A DNA stretch of 64,000 bases from Pseudomonas inefficax (GTDB taxonomy: Bacteria > Pseudomonadota > Gammaproteobacteria > Pseudomonadales > Pseudomonadaceae). Shown here one piece after another: positions 8,985-17,683 of the stretch. The stretch is taken from positions 1 to 64,000 of the forward strand of contig NZ_OPYN01000164.1 in assembly GCF_900277125.1 (NCBI RefSeq). Direction: 5' to 3'. The first letter of the stretch is position 1, and every line of letters starts with the position of its first letter. Both the position numbers and the translations under genes were made by a program. Under the pieces are notes generated by a model. It did no database searches. It was not told the origin of the DNA and was given only the letters and a program-made list of their open reading frames with translations.

Positions 8985-9204
8985 GGTCGTGCTCCTTGAA
9001 TCAGTGGAATGACGCCATGATGCGCCAACAAAGCATCGAAAATAAGCGTAAATATCGGCTTAAAATAATCAGTAAAATAGATTTGTACAGGTGGGGTGTT
9101 TTATCCGTTTCATCGCCTAATCCACTGATCTGCAAGCATTCGCTGGCGATTTTTTGTCGATGCGGCGAACATGCCCGCTGATTTTGTTCATCACCGGAGT
9201 GACC

Positions 9205-11676
9205 GTGGCCCAAGAGCAACCCAAGGCCCCCGCCGACCTTACCCCTCCTGCCCAACTGCCCTGGTTTCGCCGCCTGGCGGCCCGTCTGCTGGGGCGTGGC
9301 CTGACCCGCCTGCAGGCCCAGCATCGCGACTCCTGGTTCCTCGGCCACGCCAGCGGCCAGCGCAGTGGCCATGCCGATGGCGTGCGTGAAGGGTTCGAAC
9401 GCGGGCGGGTGGAAGGTTACGAGGCCGGGCGCCAGGTGCTGGTGATCCGCGATACCCGGCCCGACACCGCCGCGGTGCCGGGCCGGGATGACAACCTGTT
9501 CGATGACTGGCGGCTGCCCCTGACTGCCGAGCTGAAAAAGCGCTTCAAGGCCGATGTCGCCCAGCGCTTGCCCGCCGAGGCGCAGCCCAGCGCCGCGCAA
9601 TGGAAACTGATTTTCAGCGATACACCATCCACCTGCGTGGTGGCTGGGGCAGGGGCGGGCAAGTCCACCTCGCTGGTGCTGCGCATCCTGCTGTTGCGCC
9701 AATACCTGGGCTATGAGCTGGATGCGATGACCGTGGTCACCTTCACCCGCGAGTCGCGCAAGGACTTCATCAAACGCCTGCTGCAGGTGTTCGCCCTGTG
9801 GCAGATCAACCTGCAGCCGCTGCAGGCCCGCGAGCTGGTGCGCACGTTCCATTCGCGCATCCTGCCGCTGGTGCGCAGCCTGCCGGGCTTTGGCCAGGTG
9901 CGCGCGTTCGAAACGCTGGGCAACGAGATGCCGGCCGGGCGTGAGGCCGAGGCCGAGAGCAACCCGTTCGACCTGCGCCTGAACGATGCCCAGCGCCAGC
10001 AGCTGAACCAGTGTTACAGCACCCTGCTGGGCGAGAGCCCGCGTTTTGCCGAGCTGATCGGCCTGTTGCGCAGCGAAGCCCTGCAGCTCAAGCCGTTGGA
10101 CCCGAACAACCCCGATGTGCAGAAGCGCGCCCAGGTGACCCAGCTGGCGGCCCAGCGCGACGAAGAACTGTGCGACGTGATCGAGGACCTGTGGTTCGCC
10201 GCCGGTGCCTGGCCGATCAAGGGCATCGAGCCCTGCCGCGAGACCATCGAGATCCGTGGCAGCCGCTTCCATGTGCATGGCCGCCTGGCCGGTCAGGGGC
10301 CTTTGCTCGTGCTGGGCTTCGACCCGGCGGAGAGCGCGCAGTACCAGCGCCCCGGCGCCAAGCTGGCAGTGCGTGCCGAGTGGGCGGTCAAGCGCACCCT
10401 GTTGCAGGCCTTCTGCGACCAGCCGCTGATCTGGCTCGACAACTATGCCATGGCCCGGCGCCTGGCAGCCTCGCTGGCCGGTGATGCCGTGGCCGGCCCC
10501 GGCTTCGAATACAAGGTCAAGGGCGAACTGGCCCCGGCGCCACTGCTCGATGCCTTTGTCGGTGCGGCGAATTTCATCGAGAACCTCGGCCTGGAGGTGA
10601 ACACTGCCGTGGCGGCGATGAGCTTCCCCTCCGGCGACAGCGATGCGCTGTTCTTCGAGGCCTTGGCCCTGTACTGGAAGGCCCTGGAGGCGCACCTGCT
10701 GGACCAGTCGCCGCCGGTGATGAGCTACAACCGCATGTTCGCCTTGTTCGGCGAGAACAACCCGGAAAACCTGCAACTGCTGCCCGACCCGTTGCTACGG
10801 CCGCTGGCGCACCTGATGATCGACGAGTTCCAGGACGTGTCGCCGCAGATCGTCAGCTGGCTGCGTGCCAGCCTCGCCGAGATCCGTCGTCGTGGCCCGG
10901 CGATGCACACCGGGCGCCATGCCCAGCATTCGTCGCTGCTGTGCGTGGGCGACGACTGGCAGTCGATCTACGGCTGGCGTGGCAGTTCGCCCAAGTACTT
11001 CATGGAGTTCACCAAGGCCTTCCCGTCACCGGCCAACACCCGGGTGATGCTGGTCGACAATTACCGTTGCCAGCAACAGGTGATCGATGCGGCCGAGCAT
11101 CTGGTCAAGGGCACCCCGGCGATTGCCGGCAAGAAAGCCCGGGCCAGCGGCCCGGCTGCCGAGTTGCCGGGCACGCCGGTCAAGGTGTTCGACCGTGACG
11201 AGGCCGCGCTGGGGGAAACGCTGATCGAGCACTACCAGCGTGGCGAGACGGTGATGATGCTGTACCGCAAGGGCAGCGACAGGGCGCTGATGAACGAGCA
11301 CCTGCAAGGCGTACTGCACGCCGAGGCGGCGTTGCCGGCCGAGCAGCGTCGGCTGCGCCAGTTGACCTACCACAGTGCCAAGGGCCTGCAGGCCGATGCA
11401 GTATTCATGCTGGGCGACTGCCAGTACCTGACCAGTTCGCCCTACAAGAACCAGGTGTATCGCCAGGCCGGGCTGGGCAAGGCCGGTGATGCCCAACCGT
11501 TCGATACCGCGCAGAAAGAAGAGGTTCAGCGCCTGGCCTATGTAGCGGTAACCCGCGCGGTGCAGCACTGCTACTGGCACGTGGAAGCCGCCAACGGTGA
11601 AGTGGCAGCGGCGCCGCGCGCGTCCAGCCAGGTGGATGGCAGGCAGGCGTTCTTCGAGGACTTGCGCGGGCAGTGA
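9205..11676 (+). CDS. UvrD/Rep-like superfamily 1A DNA helicase
   Basis: About 823 residues from GTG 9205, which has GGAG at 9195-9198; ATG 9160 in the same frame is possible but has no good ribosome site. The seven helicase motifs are in order: Walker A GAGAGKST (about 147-154), TFTRES (Ia), DEFQD (540-544), GDDWQSIYGWRGS (about 582), DNYRCQQQVI, TYHSAKGLQAD (about 722) and AYVAVTRA (about 783). The interval between motifs Ia and II is about 350 residues, larger than in UvrD. The N-terminus has a basic/acidic helical stretch (about 45-85). It should unwind DNA 3' to 5' in repair or restart; the exact role is unknown. No nuclease motif is seen. Confidence 0.87.
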   Translation: MAQEQPKAPADLTPPAQLPWFRRLAARLLGRGLTRLQAQHRDSWFLGHASGQRSGHADGVREGFERGRVEGYEAGRQVLVIRDTRPDTAAVPGRDDNLFDDWRLPLTAELKKRFKADVAQRLPAEAQPSAAQWKLIFSDTPSTCVVAGAGAGKSTSLVLRILLLRQYLGYELDAMTVVTFTRESRKDFIKRLLQVFALWQINLQPLQARELVRTFHSRILPLVRSLPGFGQVRAFETLGNEMPAGREAEAESNPFDLRLNDAQRQQLNQCYSTLLGESPRFAELIGLLRSEALQLKPLDPNNPDVQKRAQVTQLAAQRDEELCDVIEDLWFAAGAWPIKGIEPCRETIEIRGSRFHVHGRLAGQGPLLVLGFDPAESAQYQRPGAKLAVRAEWAVKRTLLQAFCDQPLIWLDNYAMARRLAASLAGDAVAGPGFEYKVKGELAPAPLLDAFVGAANFIENLGLEVNTAVAAMSFPSGDSDALFFEALALYWKALEAHLLDQSPPVMSYNRMFALFGENNPENLQLLPDPLLRPLAHLMIDEFQDVSPQIVSWLRASLAEIRRRGPAMHTGRHAQHSSLLCVGDDWQSIYGWRGSSPKYFMEFTKAFPSPANTRVMLVDNYRCQQQVIDAAEHLVKGTPAIAGKKARASGPAAELPGTPVKVFDRDEAALGETLIEHYQRGETVMMLYRKGSDRALMNEHLQGVLHAEAALPAEQRRLRQLTYHSAKGLQADAVFMLGDCQYLTSSPYKNQVYRQAGLGKAGDAQPFDTAQKEEVQRLAYVAVTRAVQHCYWHVEAANGEVAAAPRASSQVDGRQAFFEDLRGQ

Positions 11677-11861
11677 GGGTCGGTGACGGTTAAGTCACGG
11701 TCGGTGACGGGCCAGTGGTGTGCCTGAGGTTGCGCCAAGGTAACGTGTCGGAGCCCTGAATGGCCCGGCGCAAGGGTTGCCGCTGGCGACAGGAGGCGAA
11801 GGGGCCGGCGGCGTATTCGGCCTGGTATGGTCATGCCAGGCTTCAGTCAGGAAGCGTACCC

Positions 11862-12788
11862 ATGCGTTCTTCATCGACACCCAAGGATCACCTGCTGGAC
11901 CTCGACGGTATTGAAATTGCGGTACGGACCTGGGGGAGGGAAGACGGCATCCCCGTGCTGGCCTTGCATGGCTGGTTGGACAACGCCGCCTCGTTCGAGC
12001 GCCTGGCACCGATGCTCGACGGCTGCTTCGTGGTCGCCCCCGACCTGGTCGGCCACGGCCGCTCGGACCATCGCCGCCACGACAGTGGCTACTACCTGTG
12101 GGAGCATGCCCAGGACATGCTGGCGGTGACCGACAGCCTGGGCCTGGCGCAATTCCATGTGCTGGCCCATGGCATGGGCACCGGGGTGGCGTCGCTGCTG
12201 GCGGCCATGACCAGCGGTATTGCCAGCATGACCTTTCTCGACGGCATGGGCGCACCGTTCACGGTGGCCGAGGATGACCGCGTGCAGCACCTGGCCCGGG
12301 CCTACCGGCTCAAGCGCATGGTGCAGCGCAGCCAGCTGCAGGGTTTTGCCGAGCCGGACGTCGGCCGTTTCGAGGACCTGGACACGGCGCTGGCGCAACG
12401 CCGCGAGCGCTTGGACACCGAGCTGTCGGAAGAGGCGGCACGGCTGCTGGCGCTGCGCGACCTGCTGCAACTTGGCGAGGGCTATTGCTGGCGTCACGAC
12501 CCACGTCTGGTGCTGCCCGAACCCATGCCGCTGACCGAGCGCGAAGCCTGCGACCTGCTCAGCCAGATTCGTTGCCCGTTGTACCTGCTGTTCGGTCGCC
12601 AGGGGGCATTCACCGGTGACGCCTTTACCCGGCGCCAGGCGGCCTTGCCCAGCCAGGCGAAGATCTCCTGGCATCCGGGCGGGCACCACTTCCACCTGGA
12701 TGCACCGGACCGCGCGCTGGTCGATCAGTTGCTGCGTATCCTGGCCCGCCATGAAGGGGGCGTGCTGCAACGCTTGGTAAACGAGTAG
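11862..12788 (+). CDS. Alpha/beta hydrolase fold protein lacking the nucleophile serine
   Basis: 308 residues from ATG 11862 (AGGA ribosome site; an upstream in-frame ATG at 11760 adds non-conserved sequence). Family landmarks: LHGWLDNAASF oxyanion region, DLVGHGRSDHR, LFLD-like TFLDGMGAPF, and a late GGHHFHLDAP histidine. The nucleophile elbow, normally GxSxG, reads AHGMGTG: codon GGC occupies the serine position. The protein is therefore either non-catalytic in the ordinary sense or uses another residue. Between the helicase and the VOC/hydrolase pair; no operon partner is obvious. Confidence 0.82.
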   Translation: MRSSSTPKDHLLDLDGIEIAVRTWGREDGIPVLALHGWLDNAASFERLAPMLDGCFVVAPDLVGHGRSDHRRHDSGYYLWEHAQDMLAVTDSLGLAQFHVLAHGMGTGVASLLAAMTSGIASMTFLDGMGAPFTVAEDDRVQHLARAYRLKRMVQRSQLQGFAEPDVGRFEDLDTALAQRRERLDTELSEEAARLLALRDLLQLGEGYCWRHDPRLVLPEPMPLTEREACDLLSQIRCPLYLLFGRQGAFTGDAFTRRQAALPSQAKISWHPGGHHFHLDAPDRALVDQLLRILARHEGGVLQRLVNE

Positions 12789-12828
12789 GTGAGCATGGTC
12801 ATGCCGTGCGGACCTGGGCTATGGTGGC

Positions 12829-12971
12829 TGTGGGAGCTTAGCTGCGAACACCGGCGCAGCCGGTGCCTTGCACCGCGTGGGGTTCTTCGCGGCTGAAGCC
12901 GCTCCCACAGGGTAACTGGATCGCTTGCGAATCAAGTTCCCTGCGTGACAGCGCAGCCCAAAGGGCTGGGC
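12829..12971. repeat. Composite REP repeat, copy 2 (shorter)
   Basis: Same inverted REP pair of the GCCGCGAA type and the same right flank (GGATCGCTTGCGAAT ... CAGCCCAAAGGGCTGGGC) as at 8053 and 51303, but the left flank is missing and about five bases are lost in the left REP stem. Confidence 0.8.
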
Positions 12972-13011
12972 GAGCCTCTACAGGAATCCAGCGGCCACAA
13001 GGAGCCTTGGC

Positions 13012-13437
13012 ATGCGACCGTTCACCATCAAGCACATCGACCACCTCGTTCTGCGCGTCAGCGACCTGGAGCGCAGCGTCGCCTTCTACACCCAACTGCT
13101 CGGCTGCACGATCAGCCGTGTGCGCGAAGACCTGGGCATGGTCCACCTGGCCACGGGCACGGCAATGATCGATCTGGTGACCCTGGACGGTCCCCTGGGC
13201 CAGCCTGGCGGCGCGGCGCCGGGGGCCGAAGGGCGCAACCTGCACCATTTCTGCCTGCGCATCGAGCCGTTCGATGAGGCTGCACTTACGGCCTACCTGC
13301 AAGCTGCGGGGGTTGAAGTCGAACCTGCCGAGAAACGCTATGGCGCCGAAGGCGAAGGGTTGTCGCTGTACTGCTACGATCCCGATGGCAACCAGGTCGA
13401 GTTGAAAGGGCCGGTACCGGCACCGGACGCTCCATGA
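13012..13437 (+). CDS. VOC (glyoxalase/dioxygenase superfamily) protein
   Basis: 141 residues, one VOC domain of two beta-alpha-beta-beta-beta modules: IDHLVLRVSDLERSVAFYTQLLG (N-terminal metal histidine) and LYCYDPDGNQVEL (C-terminal metal glutamate). AAGGAG precedes the ATG. It overlaps the next hydrolase gene by four bases (ATGA), so both are made together. Substrate unknown; small VOC proteins include thiol-adduct lyases and resistance proteins. Confidence 0.85.
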   Translation: MRPFTIKHIDHLVLRVSDLERSVAFYTQLLGCTISRVREDLGMVHLATGTAMIDLVTLDGPLGQPGGAAPGAEGRNLHHFCLRIEPFDEAALTAYLQAAGVEVEPAEKRYGAEGEGLSLYCYDPDGNQVELKGPVPAPDAP

Positions 13438-14213
13438 GTAACCTGCACACTCGCGAGCACTGGATCGACACCGCACAAGGCAAGCTGTTCGCCCAGGAAT
13501 GGGCGCCGCTGCAGGCACAGGGCGCGCCTATCATCCTGCTGCACGATTCGCTGGGTTGCGTTGCCTTGTGGCGCGAGTTCCCGGCGCAGCTTGCGCAAGC
13601 CACCGGGCATCGGGTAATCGCCTACGATCGCCTTGGCTTTGGCCGCTCCGACGCCCATCCCGGCAGGTTGCGCCGGGGCTTTGTCGAAGACGAGGCGCAG
13701 CAGGGGTTCACGGCGCTGCGCGAGCATTTTAGCATTGGCGATTTTATTGTCTTCGGCCACAGCGTTGGCGGCGGCATGGCCGTGGCCTGTGCGGCAGCCT
13801 TCGCCAGCCAGTGTGTGGGGCTGATTACCGAATCGGCGCAGGCGTTTGTCGAGGCCCGCACCCTTGAAGGCATTCGCGTGGCCGACCGGCAGTTTGCCGA
13901 ACCGGGGCAGTTGCAACGGCTGGAGCGCTACCACGGCGGCAAGGCCGAGTGGGTATTGTGTGCCTGGGTGGACAACTGGCTGTCCGAGCACTTTGCCGAT
14001 TGGAGCCTGGATCGGCTGCTGCCGCAGATACGCTGCCCGCTGTTGAGCCTGCATGGCGACAACGATGAGTTCGGCTCGCCGGCACACCCCGAGCGGTTGG
14101 TGGCGCTGGCTGGCGGGCCGGGGCTGATGCGGCTGCTGCAAGGTTGTGGCCATGTGCCGCATCGAGAGCAGGCCGAGCGAGTACTGGCGGAAGTCACGCA
14201 GTTCTTGCGCTGA
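13434..14213 (+). CDS. Alpha/beta hydrolase
   Basis: 259 residues with an intact triad: nucleophile elbow FGHSVGGG (serine about residue 106), an acidic residue in LHGDNDEFG, and the histidine in GCGHVPHRE near the end. AYDRLGFGRSD is the usual oxyanion-side loop. Translationally coupled to the upstream VOC gene, which suggests a shared small-molecule substrate. No transporter or regulator is adjacent. Confidence 0.87.
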   Translation: MSNLHTREHWIDTAQGKLFAQEWAPLQAQGAPIILLHDSLGCVALWREFPAQLAQATGHRVIAYDRLGFGRSDAHPGRLRRGFVEDEAQQGFTALREHFSIGDFIVFGHSVGGGMAVACAAAFASQCVGLITESAQAFVEARTLEGIRVADRQFAEPGQLQRLERYHGGKAEWVLCAWVDNWLSEHFADWSLDRLLPQIRCPLLSLHGDNDEFGSPAHPERLVALAGGPGLMRLLQGCGHVPHREQAERVLAEVTQFLR

Positions 14214-14236
14214 CTTCCTCCCCAGGCTGACGCGGT

Positions 14237-14356
14237 CCCTGTGGGAGCGGCCTTGTGTCGCGAAAGGGCTGCAAAGCAGCCCCGACGATCTCTGCAGGCA
14301 AGCTGAAACCCTGGGGCTGCTTCGCACCCCATTCGCGACACAAGGCCGCTCCTATA
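14237..14356. repeat. REP pair, inverted (GGCCTTGTGTCGCGA type)
   Basis: Two facing copies of GTGGGAGCGGCCTTGTG with internal GGGCTGC/GCAGCCC hairpins. The rest of the 14214-14540 gap holds a 7-bp hairpin (CGAGGCG/CGCCTCG, 14421-14437) and the presumed promoter of the transporter gene; I see no coding sequence there. Confidence 0.85.
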
Positions 14357-14540
14357 GATCGCAAGGTTCAAGTGGATATCCCGGCAAAGCCTATTATGCT
14401 TCAGTTACCTTGCTGCGATCCGAGGCGGCCCGCCTCGTCGTGCTTCGCATATCCAAAGCAAGCCCCCCAGGGCCTGGGTGCGATGGTGAAAAAGATATGA
14501 GGTGCTCCCGGCCTGCATGACGACAAGACGGAGGCACCCC

Positions 14541-16217
14541 ATGGCGGTTCTCGACAGCACATCCACGGGCAGCGCGCCCCAACGCGGTATCACCCGGGAG
14601 GAGCGCAAGGTCATCTTCGCCTCGTCCCTGGGCACGGTGTTCGAATGGTACGACTTCTACCTGTACGGCTCCCTGGCGGCGATCATCGCCAAGCACTTCT
14701 TTGCCGGGGTCAATGAAACCACCTCGTTCATCTTCGCCTTGCTGGCCTTTGCCGCCGGCTTTGCCGTGCGGCCATTCGGCGCCATCGTGTTCGGCCGCCT
14801 GGGCGACATGATCGGGCGCAAGTACACCTTCCTCATCACCATCGTCATCATGGGCCTGTCCACCGCCGTGGTGGGCCTGCTACCCAGCTATGCCACGATC
14901 GGTGTGGCCGCGCCGGTCATCCTCATCAGCCTGCGCCTGCTGCAGGGCCTGGCATTGGGTGGTGAGTACGGCGGCGCGGCCACCTATGTGGCCGAACATG
15001 CACCCAAGGGCCGGCGCGGCTTCTTCACCGCCTGGATCCAGACCACCGCCACACTGGGGCTGTTCCTCTCGCTGCTGGTGATCATGACCTGCCGCACGGT
15101 CATGGGTAACGAGGTGTTCGAGGCCTGGGGCTGGCGGGTGCCGTTCCTGCTGTCGATACTGCTGCTGGCAATCTCGGTGTACATCCGCATGCAACTCAAC
15201 GAGTCGCCGGTGTTCATGAAAATGAAGGCCGAGGGCAAGTCGTCCAAGGCGCCACTGACGGAATCGTTCGCCCGCTGGGACAACCTCAAGGTGGTGATCA
15301 TGGCACTGCTCGGCGGCACCGCCGGCCAGGCCGTGGTGTGGTACACCGGGCAGTTCTATGCGCTGTTCTTCCTATTGCAGATGCTCAAGATAGAGCCGCA
15401 GACCGCCAACCTGCTGATTGCCGGTTCGCTATTGATCGGCACACCGTTCTTCATCTTCTTCGGCAGCCTGTCCGACCGCATCGGCCGCAAGAAAATCATC
15501 ATGGCCGGTTGCATCATCGCCGCGCTGACCTACTTCCCGATCTTCAAGGCACTGACCCAGTACGGCAACCCGGATGTGTTCGTCGCCCAGGAGCAGAACC
15601 CGGTGGTGGTGATGGCAGACCCTGCCCAGTGCGCGTTCCAGTTCGACCCGGTGGGCAAGGCCAAATTCATCAGCTCGTGCGATATCGCCAAGAGCTTGCT
15701 GGCCAAGCGGGCCATCCCCTATACCAACGAAGCGGCCGAACCCGGCAGCGTGGCGCAAATCCGCATCGGTGAACGGGTGCTGCCAAGCTTTGATGGCAGC
15801 GGCCTGGCGGCAGCGGACTTCAAGGCACGCAGCGACGCCTTTACCGCAACCTTGACTGGGGCGTTGAAGGAAGCCGGCTACCCGGAAAAGGCCGACCCGG
15901 CGAAGATCCACTACCCGATGGTGCTGTTGCTGCTGACCATTCTGGTGATCTACGTGACCATGGTCTACGGACCGATCGCGGCCTGGCTGGTGGAGCTGTT
16001 CCCGGCGCGTATCCGCTACACCTCGATGTCGCTGCCTTACCACATCGGCAACGGCTGGTTCGGCGGCTTCCTGCCGACCGTGGCGTTTGCCATGGTGGCG
16101 GCGACCGGGGATATCTATTACGGCTTGTGGTACCCGATCGTGATTGCGGTGATGACGGCGGTGCTGGGGATATTCTTCCTGCCGGAAACCAAGGACCGGG
16201 ATATTAACCACACGTGA
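14541..16217 (+). CDS. MFS transporter of the metabolite:H+ symporter (MHS) family
   Basis: 558 residues from ATG 14541, preceded by ACGGAGG; the upstream in-frame ATGs lack a site. Family signature: GTVFEWYDFYLYG in the first membrane segment, GRLGDMIGRKYTF in loop 2-3, GLALGGEYGGAATYVAEH, and SLSDRIGRKKII in loop 8-9. An insertion of about 120 residues between segments 9-10 and 10-11 (ALTQYGNPD ... AKIHYP) makes it longer than ShiA or ProP and marks a known long subgroup. Probable proton-coupled uptake of an organic acid; the substrate cannot be read from sequence. Confidence 0.85.
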   Translation: MAVLDSTSTGSAPQRGITREERKVIFASSLGTVFEWYDFYLYGSLAAIIAKHFFAGVNETTSFIFALLAFAAGFAVRPFGAIVFGRLGDMIGRKYTFLITIVIMGLSTAVVGLLPSYATIGVAAPVILISLRLLQGLALGGEYGGAATYVAEHAPKGRRGFFTAWIQTTATLGLFLSLLVIMTCRTVMGNEVFEAWGWRVPFLLSILLLAISVYIRMQLNESPVFMKMKAEGKSSKAPLTESFARWDNLKVVIMALLGGTAGQAVVWYTGQFYALFFLLQMLKIEPQTANLLIAGSLLIGTPFFIFFGSLSDRIGRKKIIMAGCIIAALTYFPIFKALTQYGNPDVFVAQEQNPVVVMADPAQCAFQFDPVGKAKFISSCDIAKSLLAKRAIPYTNEAAEPGSVAQIRIGERVLPSFDGSGLAAADFKARSDAFTATLTGALKEAGYPEKADPAKIHYPMVLLLLTILVIYVTMVYGPIAAWLVELFPARIRYTSMSLPYHIGNGWFGGFLPTVAFAMVAATGDIYYGLWYPIVIAVMTAVLGIFFLPETKDRDINHT

Positions 16218-16234
16218 GATTGATATTGGCAGGA

Positions 16235-16332
16235 CTGGCCTCTTCGCGGGTAAACCCGCTCCCACAGGGATATCACTGCACCTGAGGGCAGCGGGGTACC
16301 TGTGGGAGCGGGTTTACCCGCGAAAGGGCCGG
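16235..16332. repeat. REP pair, inverted (GGGTTTACCC type)
   Basis: Facing copies of CTTCGCGGGTAAACCCGCTC between the convergent transporter and the 189-residue gene. Confidence 0.85.
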
Positions 16333-16345
16333 CACAGGCGCCCAA

Positions 16346-16915
16346 TCAGTCAAAGTACCCACGCAGGCCAAACGCATACCCGGTATCCACCCCAGCAGCC
16401 TCGCCCCGGCTCCAGCGCTTCTTCAACACGAACTCGAACGCCGGCTCGTACAGCCCGTCACGCACCAGCGCACCCGCCAGTACTTCAACGTCATACCAGC
16501 CATTGTCCAGCTCGATAATCGGCCGCCCCGGTACCTGGTAGCGTGCCATCAGGTCACCCAGGGTCTTGGGCGTGAAGTGCTGCAGGATGCGCCAGGTGTA
16601 CAGCATCAGCACACCGTGCTCGACTTGCAGCACATAGCCATTACGGCGGTGCTTGAGGCGGCTGCCGGGTTCGCGCAGGGCCGGCGTATGGTTGTCCAGG
16701 GTGAACAGGATGCGGTAGGGCAGGTTATCGACCCCGGCCAGTGGCAGCACGACCCCTTCGCGCACGGCCTGGTCACCGCTGTCGCCGTGGGTGAAGGCAT
16801 GGGCCAGGTCGTCGGGCAGTTCATGTTGGTGCTTGAAGCGCTCGAGCAGCTGAATATCGCCGAGCAGAAAGTAGTCGACCAGGTCGTTGAGCACTTCGCT
16901 GAATTCGTGGCGCAT
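16346..16915 (-). CDS. Conserved-looking protein of unknown function, 189 residues
   Basis: I do not recognise the family. The protein is soluble (no signal peptide or membrane segment), mixed charge, and starts with an acidic helix-rich region (FSEVLNDLVDYFLLGDIQLLERF). Later it has LQVEHGVLMLYTWRILQHFTP and IIELDNGWYDVEVLAGAL, which look like a buried beta-sheet core. Codon use is normal for the region. It faces a promoter region with an 11-bp-period direct repeat (16962-16981) that could serve it or the plus strand. Confidence 0.7.
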   Translation of the reverse strand: MRHEFSEVLNDLVDYFLLGDIQLLERFKHQHELPDDLAHAFTHGDSGDQAVREGVVLPLAGVDNLPYRILFTLDNHTPALREPGSRLKHRRNGYVLQVEHGVLMLYTWRILQHFTPKTLGDLMARYQVPGRPIIELDNGWYDVEVLAGALVRDGLYEPAFEFVLKKRWSRGEAAGVDTGYAFGLRGYFD

Positions 16916-16961
16916 CTGTTTTCCTTGTTGGTGCGCATGAGGGCTATCGCAAATGTAGCAG

Positions 16962-16981
16962 TTCAGATTGGCTTCAGATTG
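16962..16981. promoter_or_regulatory. Tandem TTCAGATTG direct repeat, response-regulator-type site
   Basis: Two identical 9-mers (16962-16970 and 16973-16981) with an 11-base period, one DNA turn, as bound by OmpR/PhoB-family dimers. GGATACTGC just downstream resembles a -10 box directed rightwards. No sensor kinase gene is nearby. Confidence 0.45.
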
Positions 16982-17025
16982 CCCCCGGATACTGCCCCAA
17001 GAGCTGACTTGGAAGGGGAACAGCC

Positions 17026-17094
17026 ATGACCCAGGCAGACAGCGCCAGCCTGGTTCAATGGCTATTGGCAGCCACGGGCCGTGAACAACGCTAG
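17026..17094 (+). CDS. Possible 22-residue small ORF or remnant 5' end of a lost gene
   Basis: ATG 17026 has a strong GGAAGGGGAA ribosome site and encodes 22 residues (MTQADSASLVQWLL, then AATGREQR) ending at TAG, inside the 3' end of the convergent VOC gene. With the direct repeat and -10-like box upstream, it looks like a promoter and start codon whose gene body is gone, or a genuine small protein. Low confidence. Confidence 0.3.
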   Translation: MTQADSASLVQWLLAATGREQR

Positions 17095-17477
17095 TGCTTT
17101 TGGGCGATCTGGATCAGGTTGCCGCAGGTGTCATCGAATACCGCTACGGTGACGGGGCCCAGGAGGGTAGGCGGCTGGGTGAACTGCACGCCCGCCGTGC
17201 ACAGCCGGGTGTATTCAGCCTGGATGTCACGCACGCCAAACGAAGTGACGGGAATGCCGTCCTGCTTGAGTGCGGCCTTGTATGCCTTGGCGGCCGGGTG
17301 CGCGTCGGGTTCGAGCAGCAACTCGACGCCATGGGGGTCGTTGGGTGAGGTAAGGGTCAGCCAGCGGTGTCGGCCCATGGGGATATCGTGCTTGGGCTCG
17401 AAACCGAGTACGTAGTGGTAAAAAGCCAGGGCTTTGGCCTGGTCGTCGACGAGGATGCTGGTGAGTACGATCTTCAT
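17091..17477 (-). CDS. VOC family protein
   Basis: 128 residues, single glyoxalase-like domain: KALAFYHYVLGFEPKHD at the start and VAVFDDTCGNLIQIAQ at the end (N where metal enzymes often have E, next to the usual position). RHRWLTLTSPNDPHGVELLLEP is typical of the PhnB/YraH-like subgroup. No metal site can be asserted. Monocistronic, convergent with 17026. Confidence 0.8.
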   Translation of the reverse strand: MKIVLTSILVDDQAKALAFYHYVLGFEPKHDIPMGRHRWLTLTSPNDPHGVELLLEPDAHPAAKAYKAALKQDGIPVTSFGVRDIQAEYTRLCTAGVQFTQPPTLLGPVTVAVFDDTCGNLIQIAQKH

Positions 17478-17683
17478 GAACCCACGCCCTATGCCTGGAA
17501 GCGTTGAGTATCAGTAAAGACAATCGGGGGCTTTTGGCCAAGTCCCTTTGGGTTTTCACCTGCGAATATTTCGACACGGTCCGTCAGCATTTCCTTTCAC
17601 GGTCAACGTTCCATATGGGTTGGTGGCACCTGGGGGCGATAGCGTGGATCGGGCAATACCACCCAACCCAAGGAGTGAACCCC

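Noticed and set aside
9001..10776. Very long open frame on the minus strand opposite the helicase gene (591 codons)
   Set aside because: It lies wholly under a gene with all helicase motifs and its composition (Gln/His/Ala/Gly-rich) is that of an antisense shadow in GC-rich DNA.
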